Shown: positions 28,559 through 38,364, numbered from the stretch's first letter. The stretch: 64,000 nt of DNA from Paracoccaceae bacterium (GCA_030148225.1 JASBTX010000038.1:88434-152433), one strand, 5' to 3'. Numbers and translations are program-made. The notes: generated by a model not told the origin, from the sequence alone.

Positions 28559-29553
28559 GCGGCCCGGTACTGATCGATCTGGACAAGGAGGACGCGGCGA
28601 CTGCCGCGATGAACCCGGCAGAGGCCCCGACCGTACCCGATCTGGATGAGCGGAATCCACATGGCACCGGCTTTCAGCGCGCCGCGACGCTTGGTTCGGG
28701 GCGCCGTTCGCGCCTCATCTTGTGGTTTCTGGGTGTTCTGGGTGCCTTTCTGGGCTTTGCCCTGTCGCTGGCGGCGTGGGATTTCGTCACCGGTCTTCTG
28801 GCGCGCAACCCTGTGCTGGGGGCGGTGGCGACGGCGCTTCTGGCGCTGCTGGGGCTGATCGCGCTGTTGATCGCATTCCGGGAACTGGCCTCAATCGCCC
28901 GCCTGCGCCGGGTCGACGGGCTGAGGGCGGGGGTTGAACAGGCACTGGCGCAGGATGATGTCGCCATGGCCGCGGCGGCGGCGGACAGGATCATGCGCCA
29001 CTATCGCGGGCGACAGGAAACCCGCTGGGGCCGCGACCGGTTTCAGGACCTGAGGGGTGATATATTCGATGCCGGTGCCCTGATGACGCTGGCCGAGCAA
29101 GAGGTGATCGTCCCGCTGGATCAGGCCGCCATTGCCGAGGTCGAGACGGCATCGCGGCAGGTGGCGACGGTTACGGCGCTGGTGCCCCTGGCGCTGGCCG
29201 ATCTGATCACCGCGCTCAGCGCCAATCTGCGGATGATCCGCCGGATCGCCGAGATCTATGGCGGGCGCGCCGGTACGCTCGGCTCGCTCAGGCTGATCCG
29301 TGGCGTATTGGCACATCTGGTGGCCACCGGCGCGCTGGCCATCGGCGATGACCTGATCGGATCGGTTGCGGGCGGCAGCGTGCTGTCGAAACTGTCGCGC
29401 CGCTTTGGCGAGGGCATCATCAACGGCGCCCTGACCGCGCGCGTCGGCATCGCCGCGATCGAGGTCTGCCGCCCCATGCCCTTCCGCGCCGCCCAAAGAC
29501 CCTCGGCCACCGCGCTGGTCGGACGGGCACTGAAAGGCCTCTTTGGCGCGTGA
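28555..29553 (+). CDS. YcjF/TIGR01620 family inner-membrane protein
   Basis: The 332-residue protein has a hydrophilic start, two membrane helices near 58-80 and 88-109 (LILWFLGVLGAFLGFALSLAAW; AVATALLALLGLIALLIAF), a helical middle and a DUF697-like C-terminal part with ALVPLALADLITALSANLRMIRRIAEIYGGRAG. This is the YcjF family that pairs with YcjX. Function is unknown. A short GATTTC-TGT-GAAATC hairpin 10 bases after the stop may end the transcript weakly. Confidence 0.86.
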   Translation: MSGPVLIDLDKEDAATAAMNPAEAPTVPDLDERNPHGTGFQRAATLGSGRRSRLILWFLGVLGAFLGFALSLAAWDFVTGLLARNPVLGAVATALLALLGLIALLIAFRELASIARLRRVDGLRAGVEQALAQDDVAMAAAAADRIMRHYRGRQETRWGRDRFQDLRGDIFDAGALMTLAEQEVIVPLDQAAIAEVETASRQVATVTALVPLALADLITALSANLRMIRRIAEIYGGRAGTLGSLRLIRGVLAHLVATGALAIGDDLIGSVAGGSVLSKLSRRFGEGIINGALTARVGIAAIEVCRPMPFRAAQRPSATALVGRALKGLFGA

Positions 29554-29625
29554 GCGCGGGGTGATTTCTGTGAAATCGTTTTGGTTGTGCTACGCTCTGC
29601 GGATTGAAACCAGAGGAGTATTGCA

Positions 29626-30543
29626 ATGGGGTTATACCAAATTTCCGTAAAAGAACCGTCCGGCCATCATATCTGTGGATTTGAGTATTGGGTGATCGCC
29701 AATGGAAGCGAGATTGCCAAAGGCAATTTGAAACCGGGCGGACCGACCGATGTCAACCTCAAGGGTCACGGTTCCGGCGATCTTTATATCAGGGGACCTG
29801 CGCTGAAAGGATATTGGGACCCTGCCAACCCCAAGGCGGGTCGTAATTTCGCGCATAGGGAGACGATTGAACTGACGGGGCAGGGTGAAATAGAGTTTTT
29901 GCTGGAACCGAGTCCCGATGCGCTTGGCATACTGCCCAAGAAACCATGCAGCGGCGCCCAGACGTTCTGTAGCCCGGAAGGGTGCAGCATTGAGATACCA
30001 CCGGTTCCGGTGCAGTTTCGCGCGCTGAACGACCCGCAAAACCCAAACCATCCCGGCTATGTCTTTCGCTGTGAGTTTCACGATGCGATGCCACTGACGC
30101 GCTGGATTGCCGTGGCCAGCGGGGGAAACGGCGAAAGGTTATGGCTGCCGTCCGGGGCCGTCACGCTGAATATCTACTTCGCGCTGAATGATGGCAATAA
30201 TCAGCCGGTTCCGGGAACAGAGCAACGACAGACAGCAACGCTTCGCAAGGGGGATCAGGCAATGGGGGCAACCGTGATAATTATGCCGAAGGCAAGCAAT
30301 GCGCATCGTGAATTGATCGACGCACCAGAAAACTTCTTTAATAACCAGAAAAGCCATTCGCTGGAGTTCACATCTCCTACAGAAGCAAATCAAACCGCTG
30401 GTCAATTTCTGATCGACATGCGCGACTCGCTTGAAGGCTATGCCAGGCAATATTGCTTGGCGCTCTCAGGCGGTGTGCGTGGAGGATCGTTAGTCGCCCT
30501 TTACTCAGACATCTACGGATTTTTCGGCTTGACGGGCACTTAA
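29626..30543 (+). CDS. Unrecognised orphan protein, apparently cut short by a frameshift
   Basis: The 305-residue product matches no family I know. It starts with a strong ribosome site (AGAGGAG, 8 bases). The N-terminal 100 residues look beta-rich (MGLYQISVKEPSGHHICGFEYWV); Cys8-type residues are few, with a cluster Cys108, Cys115 and Cys120. It has no signal peptide or membrane helix. Base composition is visibly more A/T-rich than its neighbours, which suggests transfer. The frame stops at TAA 30541, but the next frame continues with a protein-like stretch to 30662 (see next entry). A single missing base in the T-run at 30520-30524 would join them into about 345 residues. Confidence 0.65.
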   Translation: MGLYQISVKEPSGHHICGFEYWVIANGSEIAKGNLKPGGPTDVNLKGHGSGDLYIRGPALKGYWDPANPKAGRNFAHRETIELTGQGEIEFLLEPSPDALGILPKKPCSGAQTFCSPEGCSIEIPPVPVQFRALNDPQNPNHPGYVFRCEFHDAMPLTRWIAVASGGNGERLWLPSGAVTLNIYFALNDGNNQPVPGTEQRQTATLRKGDQAMGATVIIMPKASNAHRELIDAPENFFNNQKSHSLEFTSPTEANQTAGQFLIDMRDSLEGYARQYCLALSGGVRGGSLVALYSDIYGFFGLTGT

Positions 30544-30662
30544 ATTATGCCTGGGCCGCATTTCGCTGGTACGAAGAGGGCGGAAAGACCGAGCTTGTTA
30601 ACGCAACGCCTGTAACTATTCGCGTCGACAAACTGCTGATCGAATGGGAGGCTCAGGCCTAG
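30525..30662 (+). pseudogene. Out-of-frame C-terminal continuation of the 29626 gene
   Basis: In the minus-one frame relative to the gene above, the sequence reads RLDGHLNYAWAAFRWYEEGG and on to LIEWEAQA before TAG at 30660. It is protein-like and leads straight on from YGFF in the upstream frame. There is no start codon or ribosome site of its own at the junction. It is best read as the natural C-terminus displaced by one base, through a real mutation, a sequencing error, or, less likely, recoding (no canonical slippery heptamer is present). Confidence 0.6.
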
Positions 30663-30675
30663 ATCAAATACGCGT

Positions 30676-31836
30676 TCAATACGGCGCGATCAGGTCACCG
30701 CAGACGAGGCGGCTGAGCAGGTAGGGCATGCCGGGCAGGCGGGAGACGGGCATCAGCACGTGGTCACGCAGCACAGGCAGCACACGGCTGTCGGACTGGT
30801 ATTGCGGCGTGAAGGCCCAGCTCATCACCTGATAGATCCGCACATGCCAGCGCCGCGCCCTTGCATAGGCCGGGCCGGCACCGGCGATCCCACCCTGTTC
30901 GATGGCCCGGGCCAGCGCATAGGCATCCAGAAGCGCCATATTCGCCCCCTGACCCAGCTGCGGGCTGGCCTGATGCGCGGCGTCGCCGATGGTGACGATC
31001 CCCGGCCCATGGGGGCGCGGCAGGGTACCATGCGCATAGCGGGCCAGCGTCATGTCATCGACGCTGCCGATACCCGCGAGAAACGGGGCGAATGCGGGCC
31101 AGAGCGCCACGGCCTCATCCCGCCAGCGCTCTAGCCCGCCAGCGCGCCAGTCGGCGTATCGATCCTGCGGCAATGACCAGAATATCGCGGCCAGATCGCG
31201 GTCCCCGCCGGGCAGGCGGCCAATGGGCAGCACGCCCATCATCCGGTCGGCGCGGCGATAGCGTTGCGTCAGCGCGTTGCGGGGCAGGGCGGTGTCGGGC
31301 CATGCCACGTTGCCCCAAATGGCCCCATAACGCAGTTCGTGCCGCCGGATGGGCGACAGGACCGAACCCGCGCCCGAAGCATCGATGATCAGATCAAAGG
31401 GCCCGTCGCGCCCTGTCGCAAACCGCAGATACTGCCCGTCCCGCGACACGACGCGGTGGCCCGGGCGAAACGCGACCCCCGCCGCCAGCGCCGCGCGGTA
31501 GAGCAGATCAAAGAGTGCCGCCCGGTGAATGCCGAGGCCGAAACGCGCCGCACCCGCCCGGTCATAGGCCACATCCAGCACCACCCGCCCGCTTTGCGCC
31601 TCGATCCCCTGCATGTGCCGGATCGGCGCCCCAAGCGCGCAGGCATCGGTCAAGAGATCAAGCGCGGCCAGCACATCCTGACCCACCGGCTGAATGACCA
31701 GCCCCGAACCGACAGGGGCAGGCGCGTCGAACTGATCAAAGAGCACGGGCTGATACGCCTGCCGCGACAAGAGCCCGGCCATGGCCAGCCCGCCGATCCC
31801 GGCCCCGACGATGGCGATACTGCCTCTGTCCTGCAC
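30676..31836 (-). CDS. FAD-dependent aromatic-type monooxygenase (PHBH/UbiH-like)
   Basis: The roughly 386-residue flavoprotein opens with IAIVGAGIGGLAMAGLLSRQ (FAD Rossmann motif) and contains GDAAHQASPQLGQGANMALLDAYALA, the GD-x-AH second FAD motif of group A flavin monooxygenases such as salicylate or FAD-dependent urate hydroxylases. GTG at 31836 has GGAGGAG just before it and places the flavin motif at the N-terminus as usual; an ATG at 31884 and another further upstream are possible. It stands alone, ending 14 bases from the orphan gene fragment, and is divergent from ileS. The substrate is unknown. Confidence 0.83.
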   Translation of the reverse strand: MQDRGSIAIVGAGIGGLAMAGLLSRQAYQPVLFDQFDAPAPVGSGLVIQPVGQDVLAALDLLTDACALGAPIRHMQGIEAQSGRVVLDVAYDRAGAARFGLGIHRAALFDLLYRAALAAGVAFRPGHRVVSRDGQYLRFATGRDGPFDLIIDASGAGSVLSPIRRHELRYGAIWGNVAWPDTALPRNALTQRYRRADRMMGVLPIGRLPGGDRDLAAIFWSLPQDRYADWRAGGLERWRDEAVALWPAFAPFLAGIGSVDDMTLARYAHGTLPRPHGPGIVTIGDAAHQASPQLGQGANMALLDAYALARAIEQGGIAGAGPAYARARRWHVRIYQVMSWAFTPQYQSDSRVLPVLRDHVLMPVSRLPGMPYLLSRLVCGDLIAPY

Positions 31837-32033
31837 CTCTCCTCCGCCGTGTTCCCGTGCCCGCCCGGCGTCTTTGCCGGTCATCGTCTCCAGCCTAGGC
31901 GAGGGCGCATATATTGGCCAGCGGCAGCCATGGACGGGGGGATTTTTGCCGCCTTCGCCCTTGTCCACCATCACCCGCGCACCTATAAGCCTGCCCAAAT
32001 GTTCGCGACAGCATTCCTGATACGAATTATTTC

Positions 32034-32062
32034 CCCGGCACTCACGCGCTGAGTTGCCGGGT
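32034..32062 (+). promoter_or_regulatory. Perfect 12-base inverted repeat in the ileS leader
   Basis: CCCGGCAACTCA and TGAGTTGCCGGG pair perfectly around a CGCGC loop, followed by only three T residues, 67 bases before the ileS start. It could be an attenuator-like hairpin, a terminator for transcripts entering from upstream, or a binding site. No T-box features are visible. Confidence 0.6.
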
Positions 32063-32128
32063 TTCAGGCGTAAGGATCGCCGCGCCGCACATACTGCCAG
32101 AACACTGAATGATTAGGGACCACGCGAC

Positions 32129-35050
32129 ATGTGTGCCGACAAGACTGACTACAAAGATACGCTGAACCTGCCGGAAACCGATTTTCCTATGCGGGCAGGG
32201 CTGCCGAAACGCGAACCCGAATGGCTGGAACGCTGGGAAAAGATCGGGGTCTATGACCGGCTGCGCAAAACGGCCGACGGGCGCAAACCGTTCATCCTGC
32301 ATGACGGCCCGCCCTATGCCAACGGGCATCTGCATATCGGGCACGCGCTGAACAAGATCCTCAAGGATATGGTTGTGCGGTCCCAGCAGATGATGGGCCG
32401 CGACGCACGCTATATCCCCGGCTGGGACTGCCACGGCCTGCCTATCGAATGGAAGATCGAGGAACAGTACCGCAAGAAGGGCCGCAACAAGGACGAGGTG
32501 GATGTCGTTGATTTCCGTAAGGAATGCCGGAACTTTGCCGAGGGCTGGATCGATGTGCAGCGCAGCGAGTTCAAGCGCCTTGGCGTGACGGGCAACTGGG
32601 ACGCGCCCTATCTGACGATGGATTTCCACGCCGAACGAGTGATCGCCGAGGAGTTTCAGAAATTCCTGATGAACGGCACGCTGTATCAGGGCTCAAAGCC
32701 CGTGATGTGGTCGCCGATGGAAAAAACCGCGCTGGCCGAGGCCGAGGTCGAATATCACGACAAGGACAGCTTTACCGTCTGGGTGAAGTTCAGGGTAGTG
32801 CCCGGGGCCGACGCAGAGGCTGCCGCTGACCTCAATGGCGCGCATGTCGTCATCTGGACCACGACGCCATGGACCATCCCATCAAACAAGGCCGTCGTCT
32901 TTGGCCGGGATATCGCCTATGGCCTTTACGAGGTGATCGGACGCCCCGAGGAATGTTGGGCGCGGATCGGTGATCGCTATATCCTGGCCGACGCCATGGC
33001 GGGCGAGGTGTTTTCGCGCGCCCGGCTTGGGGACGACATGTATCGCCGCCTGCGTGATGTCGGCACCGATGAGCTTGCGGCGCTGTCGGTCACCCACCCA
33101 CTTGCCGGTGCCGAAGGCGCGAACGGCGAATGGGATGATATCCGTGATTTCCGCGCCGCCGATTTCGTGACCGACGAGGAGGGGACCGGCTTCGTCCATT
33201 GCGCCCCGTCCCACGGGATGGAGGAGTATGAGCTTTACCGTGATCTGGGCATGCTGGATCAAGTCATCACCTATAACGTGATGGATGACGGATCGTTCCG
33301 CGCCGATCTGCCGTTTTTCGGCGGCACCTATATCCTCAGCCGCAAGGGCGGCGAGGGTGACGCCAACAAATCCGTGATCGACAAACTGGCCGAGGTTGGT
33401 GGCCTGCTGGCGCGGGGCAAGATCTCGCATAGCTATCCCCATTCATGGCGCTCCAAGGCGCCGGTGATCTATCGCAACACGCCGCAATGGTTCGCTGCCA
33501 TCGACAGGCCGGTGGGCGACGATCAGGATCAGCATGGCACAACCATCCGCGCCCGCGCATTGACCGAGATCGACAATGTCCGCTGGACACCGCAATCGGG
33601 CCGCAACCGGCTTTATTCGATGATGGAGGCACGCCCCGACTGGGTGCTGTCACGTCAGCGCGCATGGGGTGTGCCGCTGACCTGCTTTACCCGTAAGGAT
33701 GCGCTGCCCACCGATCCCGATTTCCTCTTGAGGGACGCGGATGTGAACGCACGCATCACCGCCGCGTTTGAGGCCGAAGGCGCCGACGCGTGGTACAAGG
33801 ATGGCGCCAAAGAGCGGTTTCTGGGCGAAGAGTATGATCCCGCCGAATGGGTCAAGGTCGATGACATCCTCGATGTCTGGTTCGACAGCGGCTCGACCCA
33901 TGCCTTTGTCCTGCGCGACCGCGAAGACGGCAGCGATGACGGTATCGCCGATCTTTACCTCGAAGGGACCGATCAGCATCGCGGCTGGTTTCACTCATCG
34001 CTTCTGCAATCCTGCGGCACGCGCGGCCACGCACCCTATCGCGGTGTGCTGACCCACGGCTTCACGCTGGATGAAAAGGGCATGAAAATGTCCAAATCGC
34101 TGGGCAATACCATCGTGCCCGACGAGGTGGTGCGCCAGTACGGGGCGGATATTCTGCGCCTCTGGGTGGCGCAGACCGATTACACCGCCGATCAGCGCAT
34201 CGGGCCGGAAATACTCAAAGGGGTTGCCGACAGCTATCGCCGCCTCAGAAACACGATGCGCTTCATGCTGGGTGCGCTGGGTGATTTTGCCGATGATCAG
34301 CGGGTGGAACCGGCAGAGATGCCGGAACTCGAGCAATGGGTGCTGCACCGTCTGGGCGAACTGGATGCGCAGGTCCGCGCGGGCTATGCGAAATATGATT
34401 TCCAGGGCGTATTCCAGGCGCTCTTTACCTTTGCCACGGTCGATCTGTCGGCCTTCTATTTCGATATCCGCAAGGATGCGCTCTATTGCGACGGCGATGA
34501 CAGCCTGACGCGCCGCGCCGCGCTCAGCGTGCTCGACCTTCTTTTCTACCGGCTCACCACATGGCTGGCGCCCATTCTGGTCTTCACCACCGAAGAGGTC
34601 TGGCTGTCGCGTCACGCGGGCGACGATGCCTCGGTCCATCTGACCGATATGCCCGAAACGCCTGCGGGGTGGGTCAATCCGGCGCTGGCGGAAAAATGGG
34701 CCACTATCCGCCGTGTGCGCCGCGTCGTGACCGGCGCGCTCGAGGTTGCGCGCCGTGACAAGATCATCGGCGCCTCGCTCGAGGCCGCACCGGTGGTGCA
34801 TGTCGCACCGGAAACAGCCGAAATCCTGGCCTCGGTGCCCTTTGCCGATATCTGCATCACCTCGGCAATCACGCTGGCCACCGATGCGGCGACCGATGCG
34901 GCCTTCCGCCTCGAGGGGGAAGACGGGATCGCCGTCACCTTCGCGCATGCTGCGGGTGGCAAATGCCAGCGCTGCTGGAAAATCCTGCCCGATGTCGGCA
35001 GCCACGCGCATAGCGATCTCTGCGGGCGCTGCGACGCCGCGCTTGGCTGA
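32129..35050 (+). CDS. ileS: Isoleucyl-tRNA synthetase
   Basis: The 973-residue class I synthetase charges tRNA-Ile. The HIGH motif lies in GHLHIGHAL near residues 67-75, KMSKS is at 653-657, the editing domain (about 200-400) includes WTTTPWTIPSN, and the C-terminal zinc site uses Cys946, Cys949, Cys965 and Cys968 (CQRCW...LCGRC). Length is slightly above the usual 930-940 owing to insertions. A strong hairpin precedes it. ogt begins 17 bases after its stop and may be co-transcribed. Confidence 0.97.
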   Translation: MCADKTDYKDTLNLPETDFPMRAGLPKREPEWLERWEKIGVYDRLRKTADGRKPFILHDGPPYANGHLHIGHALNKILKDMVVRSQQMMGRDARYIPGWDCHGLPIEWKIEEQYRKKGRNKDEVDVVDFRKECRNFAEGWIDVQRSEFKRLGVTGNWDAPYLTMDFHAERVIAEEFQKFLMNGTLYQGSKPVMWSPMEKTALAEAEVEYHDKDSFTVWVKFRVVPGADAEAAADLNGAHVVIWTTTPWTIPSNKAVVFGRDIAYGLYEVIGRPEECWARIGDRYILADAMAGEVFSRARLGDDMYRRLRDVGTDELAALSVTHPLAGAEGANGEWDDIRDFRAADFVTDEEGTGFVHCAPSHGMEEYELYRDLGMLDQVITYNVMDDGSFRADLPFFGGTYILSRKGGEGDANKSVIDKLAEVGGLLARGKISHSYPHSWRSKAPVIYRNTPQWFAAIDRPVGDDQDQHGTTIRARALTEIDNVRWTPQSGRNRLYSMMEARPDWVLSRQRAWGVPLTCFTRKDALPTDPDFLLRDADVNARITAAFEAEGADAWYKDGAKERFLGEEYDPAEWVKVDDILDVWFDSGSTHAFVLRDREDGSDDGIADLYLEGTDQHRGWFHSSLLQSCGTRGHAPYRGVLTHGFTLDEKGMKMSKSLGNTIVPDEVVRQYGADILRLWVAQTDYTADQRIGPEILKGVADSYRRLRNTMRFMLGALGDFADDQRVEPAEMPELEQWVLHRLGELDAQVRAGYAKYDFQGVFQALFTFATVDLSAFYFDIRKDALYCDGDDSLTRRAALSVLDLLFYRLTTWLAPILVFTTEEVWLSRHAGDDASVHLTDMPETPAGWVNPALAEKWATIRRVRRVVTGALEVARRDKIIGASLEAAPVVHVAPETAEILASVPFADICITSAITLATDAATDAAFRLEGEDGIAVTFAHAAGGKCQRCWKILPDVGSHAHSDLCGRCDAALG

Positions 35051-35067
35051 GAACGGGGCAGGCGGGC

Positions 35068-35541
35068 ATGAGCGATGGGTCTGACAAGCATCTCTCGCTC
35101 GCCTCGCCCCTGGGCGACCTGACGATCTGGGGCGGGCCCGACGGGCTGACCCGGCTCGACTGGCGGCGGCAGGATGACAGCGCCGATGCCCATGCCCATC
35201 TGCATGCGGCACGCGCGGAACTCATCGACTATTTCGCGGGCCGGCGAGAGGTCTTCACCGCCCCCATCGCGCCGATGCCGGGCAGCTTCCGCACCCGGTT
35301 CAGCGCGGCGCTGATGGCCATCCCCTTTGGCCAAACGCTGACCTATGGCGATCTTGCCCGTGATCTCGGCGTGTCAGCCCAGGCCATCGGTCAGGCCTGC
35401 GGCGCCAACCCCATTCCCATCATCATTCCCTGCCACCGGGTGCTGGCGGCAGATGGTCTTGGCGGGTTTTCCGGTCGCGGCGGGATCGAGGCCAAGGTCA
35501 CGCTTCTGCGCCACGAAGGCGCGGCATCGCTTCTGATCTGA
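35068..35541 (+). CDS. ogt: Methylated-DNA--protein-cysteine S-methyltransferase
   Basis: The 157-residue DNA repair protein removes methyl groups from O6-methylguanine onto its own Cys122, in the motif IIPCHRVLAADG. The helix-turn-helix region TYGDLARDLGVSAQAIGQA and the final GRGGIEAKVTLLRHEG loop are typical of Ogt/AGT proteins without an Ada domain. It follows ileS closely and ends just before a dispersed hairpin repeat. Confidence 0.95.
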   Translation: MSDGSDKHLSLASPLGDLTIWGGPDGLTRLDWRRQDDSADAHAHLHAARAELIDYFAGRREVFTAPIAPMPGSFRTRFSAALMAIPFGQTLTYGDLARDLGVSAQAIGQACGANPIPIIIPCHRVLAADGLGGFSGRGGIEAKVTLLRHEGAASLLI

Positions 35542-35556
35542 AGGGCCCACCCCCAA

Positions 35557-35632
35557 CTGTCATTGTTCTTCAAATACCTTGGGGGGAATTCGGCACTGGC
35601 AGGGCCAGGGCCGAAGGGGGCAACGCCCCCGC
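35557..35632 (-). repeat. Dispersed intergenic hairpin repeat, copy 1
   Basis: Read leftward from the stop of the aspartic protease gene, the unit has a GGGGGC-GTT-GCCCCC hairpin (35616-35630), a weaker TTCGGC/GCCGAA hairpin, then CCCCCCAAGGTATTTGAAGAACAATG. The same parts in the same order occur at 43408-43481 and 47183-47250. The hairpin lies about 15 bases 3-prime of the stop, so a terminator or mRNA-end role is likely. Confidence 0.75.
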
Positions 35633-35644
35633 CGCCCCGATGCC

Positions 35645-36226
35645 TCAGCGCGTCAGGATCAGCCGGTTGCCCCGGATCTCGATCGCGGCAAACCGGTTCA
35701 GATAGCCCATCCCGAGCAACGATCCCTGCATGTCGCCATCATTGACCCATGCCTCGACATGGCGGTCGGCGATCGGGCCAAGGCGCACATCATCCAGTAC
35801 GACACGTGCGGTCTGCACCTCGCCATTGGCGGTTTTGGCCCGGCCCCAGAAATCCAGCCCTGCTGTGACGATCCCCACCTTTTCGGCATCCGATTTCGAC
35901 AGCACCATTTCCGAGGCGCCGGTATCGACCACGAACTCGATATCCTCGCCATTGATCTGCAGCGTCAGGTAATAATGCCCGTCCAGACGGCGGCGGGTTT
36001 CGATCTGCGAGCCGTTGGAAATCACCGACTGGCGCTGCGGAAAGCTGTAGCGCAGGTTCTCCCACAGCGCGAAACCGGAGGCCACGCCGACAAAGAGTAG
36101 CCCCCAGAGGATCAGCTGCTGAAAGATGCGGCCGAGGTTGCGCCGCTGCGCGATCAGGAAATAGCCAAGTATGACCGCGCCCAAGAGCGTCAGATAGGCC
36201 AGCTGTGCGATGTCATCATTGCTCAT
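35645..36226 (-). CDS. Membrane-anchored retroviral-type (clan AA) aspartic protease, TIGR02281-like
   Basis: The 193-residue protein has two N-terminal membrane helices (about 9-26 and 38-55) and a C-terminal protease domain with the catalytic triad VDTGAS (Asp101) after HYYLTLQINGEDIEFVV. The late segment QGSLLGMGYLNRFAAIEIRGNRLIL is the usual end of these single-domain, dimerising proteases. The active site probably faces the periplasm. Its target is unknown. It stands alone, transcribed leftward into repeat copy 1. Confidence 0.88.
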   Translation of the reverse strand: MSNDDIAQLAYLTLLGAVILGYFLIAQRRNLGRIFQQLILWGLLFVGVASGFALWENLRYSFPQRQSVISNGSQIETRRRLDGHYYLTLQINGEDIEFVVDTGASEMVLSKSDAEKVGIVTAGLDFWGRAKTANGEVQTARVVLDDVRLGPIADRHVEAWVNDGDMQGSLLGMGYLNRFAAIEIRGNRLILTR

Positions 36227-36430
36227 GTCTGACTACCTAAGTGACTTGTGTTCAGCCACAACCCGGCGCGCGATCGCGGGGATGCAACCCTTGGTGATCG
36301 CAGTGTGATCAGAATGGCAGATCGCGCCAAAGCTGCCGCTGCCCTGCCGCGCGGCGGCGATGCCTTCTGACCCATGAATGCCGGAATTTCTTAGCTTCAC
36401 CACACATCACCCTGATCTGACACCGGAAAC

Positions 36431-36439
36431 TTATCCACA
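36431..36439 (+). promoter_or_regulatory. Perfect DnaA-box motif in an intergenic region
   Basis: TTATCCACA, the consensus DnaA box, occurs once within the 281-base gap between the aspartic protease start (36226) and the ABC-F stop (36508). A single box may be chance or may regulate the protease gene. The rest of this gap shows nothing else recognisable. Confidence 0.4.
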
Positions 36440-36507
36440 TGCGATGCGGTGCTTCGGGTTTCGGACAGAAAACACCAATCAGTGGCCGCTGGCAATCCCG
36501 ATGGGGC

Positions 36508-38364
36508 TCAACCGGGTGTTTCGGCGGTTTCCAGACGCTCCAGCGCGGACATCCACAGGGTCTCGGCCCGCTCCAGCGCTTCCATGACCTCACCATATTT
36601 GCGCTGCCAGACCTCGACCTCGCCCCGGCGGCTGTCATCATAAAGATCGGGGTTGGCCAGCTTGGCGGCAAGCTTGTCGCGCATGTCATTGAGCTTGGTT
36701 ACACGCGCCTCGCCCTTGCGCACCTCGGCGCGTAGCGCGATCAGGGTTTCGCGGTCGGCGCGGCGTGGCCGCGCGGGCTTGGGTTTTGGTTTCTTTTCCC
36801 GGTCCTCGCGCGACAGGAGCAGGCGGCGATAGGCCTCCAGATCTTCATCAAAGACGCGCACGCGCCCGTCCCTGACCAGCCACAGCCGGTCGGCCACCAG
36901 CGACAGTAGATGCATGTCATGGCTGACAAGGATCACGGCGCCGGTATAGGCGGTCAGCGCCTCAACCAGCGCTTCGCGGCTTTCCATGTCCAGATGGTTG
37001 GTCGGCTCGTCAAGGATCAGGAGATGCGGCGCATCCAGCGTCGCGAGCAACAGCGAAAGCCGCGCCTTCTGCCCGCCCGAAAGCCGCGCCGCCACGGTTT
37101 CGGCCTGATCGGCGCCGATGCCGAACCCGCCAAGGCGCGTACGGATTTTGCCCGGCAATTCCTTGGGGCGCAAACGCTGGAGATGCTGTATGGGCGTTTC
37201 ATCGGCGTTCAGTTCGTCCAGCTGGTGCTGCGCGAAATAGCCGATCCGCAGCTTGGCCGCCGAGGTCATGCTGCCGCCCATCTTCGCCAGCCGACCCGAG
37301 AGCAGCTTGGAAAGCGTTGATTTGCCCTCGCCATTCTTGCCCAAGAGGGCGATCCGGTCATCCTGATCGATCCGAAGATCAAGCTGCGACAGCACCGCCT
37401 GACCATCATAACCAACCGACACGCCTTCCATGGCGATGATGGGTGGCGACAGTTCTTCGGGTGCGGGAAAGCTGAAGGCCTTCAGCGCCGCCTCTTGCGG
37501 TGTGGTGATCGGGGTCATCCGCTCGATCATTTTCAGGCGTGACTGCGCCTGCACGGCCTTGGATGCCTTGTAGCGGAAGCGGTCGACGAAACTTTGCAGA
37601 TGCGCCTTGCGCGCGGCCTGTTTTCGTGCCTCGGCCTCGGCCACGGCGATCCGCGCGGCACGCGTGGCGGCGAATGTGTCGTAATTGCCCTGATAGAGCG
37701 TCAGCTTGCGGTCCTCGAGATGCAGGATGGAACCGACCGCCCGGTTCAGAAGGCCCCGGTCATGCGAGATCAGCAAGACCGAATGCGGATACCGCGCCAG
37801 ATAGGCCTCGAGCCAGAGCGCCCCTTCGAGGTCAAGATAGTTGGTCGGTTCGTCCAGCAGCAAAAGATCGGGCGCGGCAAAGAGGACCGCCGCCAGCGCG
37901 ACCCGCATCCGCCAGCCACCGGAAAAATCGGCGCAGGGGCGTGTCTGGTCGGGATCGTCAAAGCCCAGCCCTTTGAGGATGGTGGCGGCGCGTGCCTCGG
38001 CTGACCACGCATCGATATCGCCAAGACGGGTCTGAATATCGGCGATCCGGGTCGGATCGGTGGCGGTTTCGGCCTCGGACAAGAGCGCCAGCCGCTCGGT
38101 ATCGGCGGCAAGTACCGTATCGATCAGCGATGTCGCCGAAGCCGGAACCTCTTGCGCGACGCCACCGATGCGGGCCTTCTTGGGCAGGGTGATCGTCCCG
38201 GTTTCCAGCGTCAGTTCGCCCCGGATCAGGCGGAAAAGCGTGGTCTTGCCGGTGCCGTTGCGCCCGACCATACCCACCTTGTGCCCCGCCGGGATCGTGA
38301 CCGAGGCGTTCTCGATCAGCGGGCGGCCATCGACCGCGTAGGATATGTCGGAAATGCGCAGCAT
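36508..38364 (-). CDS. ABC-F family ATPase (ribosome-associated, Uup/YheS type)
   Basis: The 618-residue protein starts at [13 protein letters not shown] (38364) and has two ATPase cassettes: Walker [11 protein letters not shown] near 39-48 and [10 protein letters not shown] in the second, two signature regions ([13 protein letters not shown] and [14 protein letters not shown]), and two [28 protein letters not shown]alker B segments. Between them is the ABC-F interdomain linker. It has no membrane helices; a C-terminal coiled coil (about 535-615) resembles Uup/YheS. These proteins act on stalled or specialised ribosomes. Confidence 0.92.
   Translation of the reverse strand: MLRISDISYAVDGRPLIENASVTIPAGHKVGMVGRNGTGKTTLFRLIRGELTLETGTITLPKKARIGGVAQEVPASATSLIDTVLAADTERLALLSEAETATDPTRIADIQTRLGDIDAWSAEARAATILKGLGFDDPDQTRPCADFSGGWRMRVALAAVLFAAPDLLLLDEPTNYLDLEGALWLEAYLARYPHSVLLISHDRGLLNRAVGSILHLEDRKLTLYQGNYDTFAATRAARIAVAEAEARKQAARKAHLQSFVDRFRYKASKAVQAQSRLKMIERMTPITTPQEAALKAFSFPAPEELSPPIIAMEGVSVGYDGQAVLSQLDLRIDQDDRIALLGKNGEGKSTLSKLLSGRLAKMGGSMTSAAKLRIGYFAQHQLDELNADETPIQHLQRLRPKELPGKIRTRLGGFGIGADQAETVAARLSGGQKARLSLLLATLDAPHLLILDEPTNHLDMESREALVEALTAYTGAVILVSHDMHLLSLVADRLWLVRDGRVRVFDEDLEAYRRLLLSREDREKKPKPKPARPRRADRETLIALRAEVRKGEARVTKLNDMRDKLAAKLANPDLYDDSRRGEVEVWQRKYGEVMEALERAETLWMSALERLETAETPG

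Noticed and set aside
35557..35575. CTGTCAT as a Pho half-site near 35557
   Set aside because: It is part of the dispersed repeat, whose other copies read CTTCATTG or CAATGAAG at this point.
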